Positions 33,823 to 42,664 of a stretch of 64,000 bases of DNA are shown here, in pieces (the stretch's first letter is position 1; each line of letters begins with the position of its first letter). A model generated the notes under the pieces. That model had not been told where the DNA came from. It ran no database searches and saw only the letters and a program-made list of their open reading frames with translations. Position numbers and translations under genes: made by a program. The DNA comes from Pedobacter sp. MR2016-24 (GTDB lineage Bacteria > Bacteroidota > Bacteroidia > Sphingobacteriales > Sphingobacteriaceae), in the NCBI RefSeq assembly GCF_026239655.1, contig NZ_JAPIVO010000002.1, positions 682,001 to 746,000 on the forward strand, in the 5' to 3' direction.

Positions 33823-34440
33823 ATGGCCAGCACACAATATAATACCAAAGATATTGGTCCAATAGTGGCTCGTACAATTGATGTAGCATTAGGGGGGCTG
33901 ATACTGCATGTGTTTCAGCTGGGCTTACATGGGCAGTTCAAAGATCTGTTATACCTGATCGTAAATGATACAGTAGATGAAGTTACCTGGGAATTAATCA
34001 GTCTTTTAGAAGATGACGTTTCTGAATCCTATAAAATCGCGATAGAGGAGTGCCAGGAAAGCATGGCAGAAATAGAAGAACTATATAATTTGAATGGAGC
34101 AGCCGGTAAAAGAATCATTAGTATAGCAGACAAATTTTGCTATCATCTGACCAGACTATATATTCCTAATGATTGCAGGGAAGATGCTTTATACTTTCTT
34201 TCTGAATATACCAGCACCACGATTGATATTTTGAACTGGTTATGTTTATTGATAGTAAACGAGCGGCTGGATGTAGATTTCCTGAATAACCGGCCTGATC
34301 ATTTTACCTATGCTGATCTTACTCATATATGTCAGCGTTATCCTCATCAGCCCGTCCTCAAATTTATCTTAAGAGCTGGCCGGCAATTGGAGCGGAGTAA
34401 TCATGTTGCCCTCGCTGCATTGAAAAAAACAAATAACTAA
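33823..34440 (+). CDS. Helical protein of unknown function
   Basis: 205 residues from the ATG at 33823, which lies 1 bp after the upstream stop; the in-frame start at 33802 overlaps the previous gene. The predicted product is mostly alpha-helical with acidic stretches (SLLEDDVSESYKIAIEECQESMAEIEELY) and two moderately hydrophobic helices (VALGGLILHVFQLGL, IDILNWLCLLIV). I do not recognise a family. Tight linkage to the HTH gene before it and a DUF6266-related gene after it suggests they work together. Confidence 0.6.
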   Translation: MASTQYNTKDIGPIVARTIDVALGGLILHVFQLGLHGQFKDLLYLIVNDTVDEVTWELISLLEDDVSESYKIAIEECQESMAEIEELYNLNGAAGKRIISIADKFCYHLTRLYIPNDCREDALYFLSEYTSTTIDILNWLCLLIVNERLDVDFLNNRPDHFTYADLTHICQRYPHQPVLKFILRAGRQLERSNHVALAALKKTNN

Positions 34441-34464
34441 ATATCAAACCTAAACAATTTATCA

Positions 34465-35019
34465 ATGAGAACAACGACTAAAAGAAAAATGACCGGAGAT
34501 GCCTATCGTCATCACAGAAAAAAATGGTTGTATATCAAACGCTTCCTGCGTAGAATCGAACAGATGATCATGATCGGATTTAAAGATTTCTCCGAACAGC
34601 TAAGTGAGACGCAGCGATTTAATCAGACAATGAAAGCGAATCGGGAAATATTAGGTGGCGTTTCTCCCAAATTCTATATACTTTATAGTAATGTATTTGT
34701 GAGTATAGGCGCATTGCCGGCACCGCTGAACCCTTTTGTCAGGTATATTTCCCCAAGGATCGTGGAGGTGAAATGGGAGAATGCCGATATTGAGCCTACA
34801 GGTAAAAAAATGATCTATGTATTCAAATACAATGCTACCAGAAAACTTCCGGCTATTTATGTTGTTGAAGCAGATGAACCTGTGCAAATGATGGACATCA
34901 GGTTTCCCGAAGAAGAGTATGGAGATGAAGTTCATTTCTGGCTCACATTTGTCTGGCCGGATAAGAAAAAGCGAACAAATAGTGCATATATAGGACAGAT
35001 ATTACCACTCTCGAATTAA
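34465..35019 (+). CDS. DUF6266-related protein with altered N-terminus
   Basis: 184 residues. The C-terminal two thirds follow the DUF6266 pattern seen at 29679: NREILGGVSPKFYILYSNVFVSIGAL, VEVKWENADI, and DEVHFWLTFVWPDKKKRTN with SAYIG at the end. The N-terminal glycine-rich motif of the family is absent; in its place is a basic segment (TTKRKMTGDAYRHHRKKW) and a helix. It closes the 28.7-35.0 kb block and is followed by a terminator. The function is unknown. Confidence 0.6.
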   Translation: MRTTTKRKMTGDAYRHHRKKWLYIKRFLRRIEQMIMIGFKDFSEQLSETQRFNQTMKANREILGGVSPKFYILYSNVFVSIGALPAPLNPFVRYISPRIVEVKWENADIEPTGKKMIYVFKYNATRKLPAIYVVEADEPVQMMDIRFPEEEYGDEVHFWLTFVWPDKKKRTNSAYIGQILPLSN

Positions 35020-35042
35020 AAAGCAAACTACACACCAGTTGA

Positions 35043-35069
35043 GTCAGGGCGAAAGTCCTGGCTTTTTTT
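35043..35069 (+). terminator. Intrinsic terminator with GAAA loop
   Basis: GTCAGGGC and GTCCTGGC pair over 8 bp (two G-U pairs) around a GAAA tetraloop and are followed by seven T. It ends the DUF6266 block and separates it from the convergent ligD gene. Confidence 0.8.
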
Positions 35070-35071
35070 GT

Positions 35072-37861
35072 TTAAATGATCTTCTCTAAAGATTTATTAT
35101 TCTTCCTGATGATCCCGGGATCATACATACGTTTCCAGAGATCTCCTTTTTTTCTTAGTCTTTCTGGCACTGTATCAATAGTGAAATCGCTTGGTTGCAG
35201 CTTTAAGGTAACTTCCTTCCAGTCAATAGGGGTAGATACCGTAGGTTGTTTTGCTGGTCTCACCGCATATGCGCATGCTAGTGTATCTGATGGATCGTTT
35301 TGTGAAAAGTCTACAAATAACTTATTCCCCCTTTTATCAACAGCCACTTCCAATGTGGTGAACAGGGGGACTCTTTTATGAATTTCCGCACAGATATGTT
35401 CGGCTAATTTTCTGGCCTGGGTGTAGTTGAAACCGCTACAGGGGATGAAAATATGCATTCCAGTCTGACCCGAAGTTTTGATGAAACTGGTCAGCTTGTT
35501 TTCGTCAAAATAAGCTTTGGCAGCCAGGGCGGTTTTCACAACTTTTTTGAAATCGTCATCTGAAGGATCCAGGTCGATCGTAATGTAGTCTGGTTCTTCC
35601 GGATTTTTGATGGTTGAATTCCAGGGATTCAGCTCAATGTTGCCCAGGTTAATCAGCCATAGCAGGGCCGGAAGATGATTACATACTGGATAATCGATGA
35701 ACTCTGTTTTTCCTTTTACTTTTTGTTTTCTTTTGGTGGAATGTATATCCAGGAAGTCCGGCTGAAAGCCTTCCATATCTTTGATGTAGAAGCCCGGTGC
35801 CCCGGCGTTGATGTTTTTGATTTGCATAGAAAGTGGCCGGTCTTTCAGGTGCGGCAGGATGAACTCGGCCACGTTATTGTAATAAGCTATAAGTTGTGCT
35901 TTGTTGGTTGTTTTCCAAAGCTTTTTCTCAATGTTAGTGAGCTGAATGGTATGGTTTTCAATGGTGACGCTTCCTTCAGATTTGATCTTTTCTGCGAAGA
36001 TTTTGTTCCAGTTGCTTTCGGCAGCTAATTTAGACCTGGTGGAGCGCTTGTTGTCTGATTGAGGAAAGAGTTCTCCGACGTTGCGGTGCTTGGTTTGCGG
36101 GACGGCTTCAGGCAGCTGCGCATCTTCTGCCTCTTCAGTCACATCCAATACTTCAGGACCTGCAAGTTCTGCTTCCAGTTCCGCTTCTTCCTGATTCGTA
36201 TTTGATTCCTGCGGCACTTCTTTCGTTCTGTTGCTTTGCCATACCCTCGCGTGGCTGTTCATCGCAACTTCGAGTATGGTGTAGCCGGATAACACGGACT
36301 GGTCCTTTTTGGTAATATCAGTAGTCAGTTCATGGCCGTCTTTTACCTTGGTGAGCAGCCAGGCATTCTCGCCTTTTCCATAGGTTTTAATCAGGTTAAA
36401 TTTACCTTTCAGCTTTGTTCCGTGGAGTATGAAGCTGAGCTTATTTTTATGATAGTTAGAGAGCAGCCATTTTTCCTGCTCCTTTTTGCCGCTTACAGGC
36501 TCGGCTGGTTCGTAACTGCCATTGTCCCAAACCAGTACTGTACCGCCCCCATATTGCCCTTCGGGGATGATGCCTTCAAAATCTTTATAATCGTAGGGGT
36601 GGTCTTCCACTTCCATAGCCAGCCGGTGATCTTCAGGATTCATGGAAGGGCCTTTTGGAACTGCCCATGATTTTAATACGCCACGTATTTCGAGGCGGAA
36701 ATCGTAGTGCAGATGTGAGGCATCGTGTTTTTGGACCACAAAGTGAAGTCTTTCACTTTCCGGTATTCCACCCTCAGGTTCCGGGGTAATATCAAAACGC
36801 CTCTTGTCATGATATTTTTCAAGATCAGGATTTAATTTTTCCTGAGGCGGTATTTCTTCCTGATATTGCTTATTGATGATTTCCTCGACATTGCCACTGT
36901 CTTCAGGGATTTCACGGACTACATCTTTCGGATTTTTGTCCTGACGGAAACCCAGAAAGGTAGCGGGTTTCCTGATCCTGCCAGATTTAGTCCATGTCGC
37001 AAATTCGAAATTGGCAACCAGTATTGGTTTCACGAAATGAGTTTTTGCCCCTTTGGTGTCGAGGATCTTGTTTTCAAAAGGTGATTGGTCGGTTTCAATT
37101 TCCTGCAGCTGTCTGAGGATGCCAGGCATCTCTGCATGTTTATAACCTCCGCCTGATCTGCCGATCCATTGCAGTTTGCCATTCTCATAAGCGCCGAAAA
37201 GCAATGACTTGAAAGAACGGGATTTCTCTGATTCTGCCCAGCCACCAATCACAAATTCCTGTCTTTTCCTTGTCGGCACTTTCAGCCAGTCATGCCCCCT
37301 GACTCCCGGGATATAGACGCTGTCTTTTTTCTTGGCAACAATACCCTCCAGGTTATCCTTCAGTACCTTTTCGTATAGTGCTTTTCCGTCATCAAAGCTT
37401 GCGCTGAACAGGAAAATCTCATTTTCCTTTGTGAGCGATTCCAGTAGTTCCTTACGCTGGTAGAGCGGTAGTTGGGTAAGGTCATTGCCATCCAGGTAGA
37501 GCAGATCGAAAACACAGTAACGGATTGGTGTACGTTTTCCATTGTAGAGCTGTAAGCTATCAAAGTCTGGTTTTCCTTCTGCATTGAGCACGATGACTTC
37601 CCCATCGATTATGAGATCGTGCCCCAGACTTTGCAGTGCCTCTGCAATCAGCGGGTATTTTGCGGTATAGTCGAGCCCGCTTCTGGAATCCATCCTTAAC
37701 TCCGTACCTTCTACTCTGGATATAATCCGGTAGCCGTCCCATTTGAGTTCGTAAATGTATTCAGTACTGACTACAGGGTCTTTGACCAATGTACACAGCA
37801 TTGGTGCAATATACTCCGGCATGCTGCTACTTTTTGTTGTGTTTGTTCTCCGTTTTGCCAT
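35072..37861 (-). CDS. ligD: DNA ligase D (LIG-PE-POL order)
   Basis: 929 residues. The ATP-dependent ligase domain is first: YELKWDGYR holds the AMP-binding lysine, DGEVIVLN and EGIVAKKKDSVY follow, and an OB fold lies at ~205-330. The 3'-phosphoesterase domain is at ~365-530 (RRFDITPEPEGG, QKHDASHLHYDFRLE, WAVPKGPS). After an acidic linker, the primase-polymerase domain occupies ~640-920 (ELNPWNST, ITIDLDPSDDDF, FIKTSGQTGMHIFIP). It is the end-processing and sealing enzyme of bacterial non-homologous end joining, normally with Ku; no Ku gene is visible here. It is divergent from a second LigD-like gene. Confidence 0.93.
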   Translation of the reverse strand: MAKRRTNTTKSSSMPEYIAPMLCTLVKDPVVSTEYIYELKWDGYRIISRVEGTELRMDSRSGLDYTAKYPLIAEALQSLGHDLIIDGEVIVLNAEGKPDFDSLQLYNGKRTPIRYCVFDLLYLDGNDLTQLPLYQRKELLESLTKENEIFLFSASFDDGKALYEKVLKDNLEGIVAKKKDSVYIPGVRGHDWLKVPTRKRQEFVIGGWAESEKSRSFKSLLFGAYENGKLQWIGRSGGGYKHAEMPGILRQLQEIETDQSPFENKILDTKGAKTHFVKPILVANFEFATWTKSGRIRKPATFLGFRQDKNPKDVVREIPEDSGNVEEIINKQYQEEIPPQEKLNPDLEKYHDKRRFDITPEPEGGIPESERLHFVVQKHDASHLHYDFRLEIRGVLKSWAVPKGPSMNPEDHRLAMEVEDHPYDYKDFEGIIPEGQYGGGTVLVWDNGSYEPAEPVSGKKEQEKWLLSNYHKNKLSFILHGTKLKGKFNLIKTYGKGENAWLLTKVKDGHELTTDITKKDQSVLSGYTILEVAMNSHARVWQSNRTKEVPQESNTNQEEAELEAELAGPEVLDVTEEAEDAQLPEAVPQTKHRNVGELFPQSDNKRSTRSKLAAESNWNKIFAEKIKSEGSVTIENHTIQLTNIEKKLWKTTNKAQLIAYYNNVAEFILPHLKDRPLSMQIKNINAGAPGFYIKDMEGFQPDFLDIHSTKRKQKVKGKTEFIDYPVCNHLPALLWLINLGNIELNPWNSTIKNPEEPDYITIDLDPSDDDFKKVVKTALAAKAYFDENKLTSFIKTSGQTGMHIFIPCSGFNYTQARKLAEHICAEIHKRVPLFTTLEVAVDKRGNKLFVDFSQNDPSDTLACAYAVRPAKQPTVSTPIDWKEVTLKLQPSDFTIDTVPERLRKKGDLWKRMYDPGIIRKNNKSLEKII

Positions 37862-38096
37862 ACCGCGGTATTGTCTGCATGATATTCGTTGCCATCATTA
37901 CAAACCAGCGGCTGCAACTGTTTGCATCTTCGGTAAAAATCGACCCTGGCTTTTTGACATAGCTTTATGGCATTTCAAAAACCATGTATGCGTTAATGTG
38001 TTATCCTCAAACATTTACCTAACATTTAAAGCATATGCCTGGAGAAACGCAAAGTAATTTTGTACTGAATCAACTGCATAAAGACCTGGTTATTTG

Positions 38097-40997
38097 ATGA
38101 AGGTTGCTACTTACAATATCAACGGGATCAATGGCCGTCTGCCAGTACTTTTGCGCTGGCTCTCTGAGGCGCAGCCCGATATAGTGTGTTTGCAGGAACT
38201 GAAAAGTGAATCTGCTCATTTCCCGGTCGCAGCAATTAAAAAGGCCGGGTATCATGCCATATGGAAAGGTGAAAAAAGCTGGAATGGGGTTGCGATTTTA
38301 TCGAAGAAAGAGATCAGGCAACTGCGGGACGACTTACCGGGGGAAGATGATTCTTTTACGCATAGCCGTTATATTGAAGGTTTCACCTATGGAATCGTGA
38401 TTGGCTGTTTGTACCTGCCCAATGGCAATCCATATCCGGGGCCTAAGTTTGACTATAAGTTACGCTGGTTTTCCCGGTTAGCTGAACATGGGCAGACCTT
38501 ATTTGATACCGGACTGCCGGTGATGCTGGTGGGCGATTATAATGTAATGCCTACAGAATTAGATACTTATAAGCCGGAAAAATATAAAAGCAATGCGTTG
38601 TTTCGGATCGAGAGCAGGGACGCTTTCGCAGCTTTGGTCGCTCAGGGCTGGACTGATGCCATCCGAAAGCTTTATCCCGGGGAACGGATTTATACCTTCT
38701 GGGATTATTTGCGGAAGGCTTATGACAGAGATGCGGGCTTGCGCCTTGATCATTTTCTGCTCAACCCTGTTCTTTCTGAGCGCTTACAATCTGGTGGGGT
38801 GGATAAACACGTTCGCGGCTGGGAGAAATCCAGTGACCATGCGCCAGTGTGGATTGACCTTGCCGAAGCGGGGGAGCATGTAGAGAAGTCCGATACGAGG
38901 AAAGCAGGGGCGGAGCATAGCGGAAAGTCGGCAGGGAAACAAGCGGCCGGCGGAAACAATGCTGGGATTGAAGAAGGTGTTTCTCTGGATGCTGAAGTTC
39001 AAGCATTGCTGGATGCCGCTCCTTCGGCTGAAATGCCGCGAACTATCAAGGCGATGAAAGCGACGCAGGTAGACAAACCTTTTCATGATCCGGCATGGCT
39101 CTATGAAATTAAATGGGATGGATACCGGTCATTAGCGTTTGTGGAAGATGGTGTAGCTGAACTGGTGTCCAGAAACAACATTGTATATGAACACTTTTCT
39201 CCCATCAATGAGCTGATGGCAACATGGGATTTGGATGTGGTACTTGACGGTGAGATTGTTGTTTTAAATGAAATCGGGGTGCCGGAATTTGGTGCTTTGC
39301 AGAACTGGCGGGATAAAAAGGAACTCAACCTGGTCTTTTATGTCTTCGACATCTTATGGTTTAAAGGTAGGCTGCTGACGGATCTTACTTTGCTGAATCG
39401 CCGCAAAATCCTCGAAGCTATTTTGCCTGCTGAAGACGGAACCGTTCGGATCAGTCATCTTTTTGACGCAGATGGAATAGCCTTTTATGAATCTGCTAAG
39501 CGGATGAAACTGGAAGGGATTATTGCAAAACGCGCTGAAAGTGTATATACAGGCGATGCCCGGTCCAGGGAGTGGTTGAAAGTGAAAGCTAAACTTCGTC
39601 AGGAAGTAGTAATTGCCGGCTATACCCGGAACGGGGATACTGAAAAGAATTTTAGTGCGTTAGCCCTTGGTGTTTATGATGATGCAGGTTCCCTTCAGTA
39701 TATCGGTAAAGTAGGCACTGGTTTCAATGATTTGATGCAGAAAGAATTGCTGAAGCAATTTAAGCAGCTGGAAACGAAAGTCTGCCCTTTTGAAACTGTA
39801 CCTGATGTGGACGAGCCTTCCCGGTTCCGCCCTCAGCGGCTGGGCGCCAAACCGACCTGGCTGAAACCGGAACTGGTTTGCGAAGTGGAATTTGCGGAAA
39901 TCAGCAGGGATGGCAAGCTGCGGCAGGCCTCATTTAAAGGTCTGCGCGAGGATAAAGATCCGGCTGATGTGGTGCTGGAGATTGCGGCAGTCACAGCAGA
40001 AATAGTGGCGGAAGCTGCGCCGGCTACTGGAAAAGTGAAGGGGGTACACCGAAAAATGCCGGAAAAACCATTGATGGAAGGAAAAAATGAAATCGCAGAA
40101 AAGAAGATCGATGGACACCTGATCAAGTTTACGAATCTCAATAAATTATACTGGCCGGAAGACGGAATATCAAAGCGGGATATGTTCAATTATTATGATC
40201 AGGTTGCGCCCTATATGCTGCCTTACTTACTGGACAGACCCATGTCGCTGAACCGATTTCCCGGAGGGATACACGGGCAAAGTTTTTACCAGAAGAATGT
40301 GGCGGAAACTGCACCTTCCTGGGCACATACGATGCCGCATACCAATGATAAAGGTGAAGAAAAGGAATATTTGCTGGGGTATGACCGGGCTACATTGCTC
40401 TGGATGGCGACTTTGGGCTGCATCGAAATGAACCCCTGGTTCAGTAAAGTGCAATCGCCGGATAATCCTGATTATTGCGTGATTGATCTGGATCCGGATA
40501 AAAATACCTTTGAACAGGTAATTGAAGCGGCGCAGATGACAAAGACTGTATTAGATGGTATGGATGTGCCGTCTTTTGTAAAAACATCGGGATCTACAGG
40601 TATTCACATTTATGTACCACTGGGCGCTAAGTATAGTTATGATCAGAGTCAGCTTTTTGCACAGGTAGTGGTGAAGCTGGTGCATAAAGAACTTCCTTCG
40701 TATACTACTCTGGAAAGGATGATCTCAAACAGGAGCGGGAAAATGTATTTGGACTTTTTGCAGAACAGGCCTGGTGCTACTATCGCAGGCGTGTACTCTC
40801 TCAGACCAAAACCCGGGGCGACAGTGTCCATGCCACTGCACTGGGATGAAGTGAAACCTGGACTGACGATGCGGGACTTTACGATAAAGAATGCGCCGGA
40901 CCGGTTACGGGAAACAGGTGATTTATTTACAGGTGTATTAGGTGAAGGTATTGATATGATTGCTGCCATAAACAAGGCTAAAGAGACTTTTGGTTAA
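38097..40997 (+). CDS. ExoIII/AP endonuclease-LIG-POL fusion (LigD-like without PE domain)
   Basis: 966 residues from the ATG at 38097 in one uninterrupted frame. Residues 1-~255 are an exonuclease III-type domain: KVATYNINGINGRLP, CLQELKSE with the catalytic Glu, VGDYNVMPTELD, LDHFLLNP and SSDHAPV. A ~65-residue charged linker follows. The ligase domain has YEIKWDGYR with the adenylated lysine K339, then DGEIVVLN and EGIIAKRAES. The polymerase-primase domain (~674-966) has LIKFTNLNKLYWPEDG, CVIDLDPDK and FVKTSGSTGIHIYVPL. The usual phosphoesterase domain is missing and the nuclease seems to take its place. The predicted role is base-excision or end-joining repair in one chain. A weak -7 box TAATTTTG lies at 38055. 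Confidence 0.9.
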   Translation: MKVATYNINGINGRLPVLLRWLSEAQPDIVCLQELKSESAHFPVAAIKKAGYHAIWKGEKSWNGVAILSKKEIRQLRDDLPGEDDSFTHSRYIEGFTYGIVIGCLYLPNGNPYPGPKFDYKLRWFSRLAEHGQTLFDTGLPVMLVGDYNVMPTELDTYKPEKYKSNALFRIESRDAFAALVAQGWTDAIRKLYPGERIYTFWDYLRKAYDRDAGLRLDHFLLNPVLSERLQSGGVDKHVRGWEKSSDHAPVWIDLAEAGEHVEKSDTRKAGAEHSGKSAGKQAAGGNNAGIEEGVSLDAEVQALLDAAPSAEMPRTIKAMKATQVDKPFHDPAWLYEIKWDGYRSLAFVEDGVAELVSRNNIVYEHFSPINELMATWDLDVVLDGEIVVLNEIGVPEFGALQNWRDKKELNLVFYVFDILWFKGRLLTDLTLLNRRKILEAILPAEDGTVRISHLFDADGIAFYESAKRMKLEGIIAKRAESVYTGDARSREWLKVKAKLRQEVVIAGYTRNGDTEKNFSALALGVYDDAGSLQYIGKVGTGFNDLMQKELLKQFKQLETKVCPFETVPDVDEPSRFRPQRLGAKPTWLKPELVCEVEFAEISRDGKLRQASFKGLREDKDPADVVLEIAAVTAEIVAEAAPATGKVKGVHRKMPEKPLMEGKNEIAEKKIDGHLIKFTNLNKLYWPEDGISKRDMFNYYDQVAPYMLPYLLDRPMSLNRFPGGIHGQSFYQKNVAETAPSWAHTMPHTNDKGEEKEYLLGYDRATLLWMATLGCIEMNPWFSKVQSPDNPDYCVIDLDPDKNTFEQVIEAAQMTKTVLDGMDVPSFVKTSGSTGIHIYVPLGAKYSYDQSQLFAQVVVKLVHKELPSYTTLERMISNRSGKMYLDFLQNRPGATIAGVYSLRPKPGATVSMPLHWDEVKPGLTMRDFTIKNAPDRLRETGDLFTGVLGEGIDMIAAINKAKETFG

Positions 40998-41049
40998 AAA
41001 CCTCATTTAATCCTGCATAGATAGGCTAAGAGTCACTGAAAGTTATGCA

Positions 41050-41301
41050 TTACGCATAGTGAGCGTCAATAGCCGATCCAATTGCATCTACATCTTCCTT
41101 TTCCATTTCTCCTTTTAACAATTGCCAGCAGTGATCAGCGTCGGGCCGAATGGTAGCGAGCGTATGTTTATCCCTTATTACCTTGAAACTGAAAACATGT
41201 TCAAGTGTTGAGATGTCGTCTTGAGCGATGATGGTAAAAGTTAAGGGCTCCAATCCTTCATTGATCTTTACGGCTATTTCGAAAGTTTCTTCTTCCTGCA
41301 T
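41050..41301 (-). CDS. Small hypothetical protein (paralogue of 41422-41679)
   Basis: 83 residues from the ATG at 41301. A longer frame upstream to 41658 is the shadow of the divergent neighbour and is not used. The product is acidic, with FEIAVKINEGLEPLTFTII at the start and VDAIGSAIDAHYA at the end. It aligns over its length with the divergent gene product at 41422 (same order of strands and final helix ending in ...IDAH / ...IEAH). The family is unknown to me. Confidence 0.65.
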   Translation of the reverse strand: MQEEETFEIAVKINEGLEPLTFTIIAQDDISTLEHVFSFKVIRDKHTLATIRPDADHCWQLLKGEMEKEDVDAIGSAIDAHYA

Positions 41302-41421
41302 GGTGGTATGTTTAGGTTGCTGATATAACAGTTTAATAGTTAATTTGTTAGTTGAGTAGAATAAGAATAAGATCAGCAAAAAGTTAAAACTACATTTTAT
41401 ACGGATTGTTATTGCAAGCAA

Positions 41422-41679
41422 ATGGAAAATTACCCGATCAGTATCACTATAGATAAAAAGGTTCATCATTTTGAGATTGGTGAATACCTGCACCACAACG
41501 GCGAAAGCTGTAAAGTGAACGTATTTCAGAATGGCAGAGTAGTAGCCAGTTTTGAGCCGGACAAATACAATTACCTGCACATCTGCCAGAACCAGGGAAA
41601 ACTGAAAGAAGAACTGCTGCATCTGCTGGCAGATCAGATCGAAGCGCACCATCCGCATGGCATCAATAGAGACCGGTAG
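41422..41679 (+). CDS. Small hypothetical protein (paralogue of 41050-41301)
   Basis: 85 residues: ISITIDKKVHHFEIGEYLHH, CKVNVFQNGRVVASFEPDKYNY, then a helix LKEELLHLLADQIEAHH. It looks like a small alpha/beta fold with no signal or membrane segment. It is read away from its paralogue with 120 bp between them, which must hold both promoters. The function is unknown. Confidence 0.65.
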   Translation: MENYPISITIDKKVHHFEIGEYLHHNGESCKVNVFQNGRVVASFEPDKYNYLHICQNQGKLKEELLHLLADQIEAHHPHGINRDR

Positions 41680-41747
41680 CTGATTCCACCATTAGTCTTA
41701 AACTGGATGACTGCAAAATTATTGAGTTAACCAGCTAATTTATAGGG

Positions 41748-42434
41748 TTATTTTTGAGTGTCTTTTACTCCCATAACTAAAAGCCATAAGCAAAGTGAGA
41801 TTTCGCCAATAAATGATATGGATGCAAAATAGGGAAACAGCGGATTAGCGAAATCTTTCGACAGGAGCATCGTAAAGGTGTTTGCCAGATAACTTATTCC
41901 GGCAAGTGCATACAGTACGCCCAGAATTCGCGGCACGAGCTGTGATTTTAAGATCAGGTAACCAACGGTTATGCAATAAAATCCAAAGAAAACCAGTCCT
42001 ATGCCGTAACCTTGCGCCTGCAAATTTAACGAATGCACAGCGAGGGCAGCCAGTTGCCTGGGTTCAAATGCAGTGAGGTACTGGGCATTGCCTAAAAAGA
42101 GCAGGGGTGAAACCTGGTTCAGTAAGTTGGTTGCTATAACTGCTGTTTGAATGAGCACGAAAAACATCGCCAGGCTAATCAGATATTTATTGACAGGCTT
42201 AAATAATACATACATAATCAATACCCCTGGAAGTCCACAGACGAAGTTAAATAGGTCTGCAACTAGTCCTAAACGGTATAAGGTTTCCGATTGCTGAATG
42301 AGATGAGCAGTGGCCAGGGCATCACCCGGAACACGCAGCGCCTGTCTGACAAAGATTTCGGCAAATAGCCCTGTTAAAATAACCAATAAATAAAGGAAGC
42401 CGGCAATCCGTGCCAGGTGTTTGTTAGAATACAT
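41748..42434 (-). CDS. DUF4386-family integral membrane protein
   Basis: 228 residues with six hydrophobic helices. The opening NKHLARIAGFLYLLVILTGLFAEIFVR and the middle VADLFNFVCGLPGVLIMYVLFKPV and QGYGIGLVFFGFYCITVGYLI fit DUF4386, a membrane family of unknown role. It stands alone, converging with the small gene at 41422. Confidence 0.8.
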   Translation of the reverse strand: MYSNKHLARIAGFLYLLVILTGLFAEIFVRQALRVPGDALATAHLIQQSETLYRLGLVADLFNFVCGLPGVLIMYVLFKPVNKYLISLAMFFVLIQTAVIATNLLNQVSPLLFLGNAQYLTAFEPRQLAALAVHSLNLQAQGYGIGLVFFGFYCITVGYLILKSQLVPRILGVLYALAGISYLANTFTMLLSKDFANPLFPYFASISFIGEISLCLWLLVMGVKDTQK

Positions 42435-42664
42435 TTTTTTGAGCGTTGGTTTCGCTAATATAATATTTCTAATTAAGTTTTATCAATTCGCGGCTTAGCT
42501 GTTTTCACCATATTTTGCAATCTGAGTGAAATCACCAGGCCATTTCAGCGTTGTAGCACCAGTCACTGAAAAATCAGGGATAGCTATTGAATTAAAATAT
42601 TCCGGGCTTGTTAAAAACTAACCTTATTTTAGAACCGGAATATGATTCCAGATTAGACATCCAC

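Noticed and set aside
41302..41658. N-terminal extension of the 41050 gene to 202 residues
   Set aside because: The extension is antisense to the intact gene at 41422-41679 and the ATG at 41301 fits the paralogue length.
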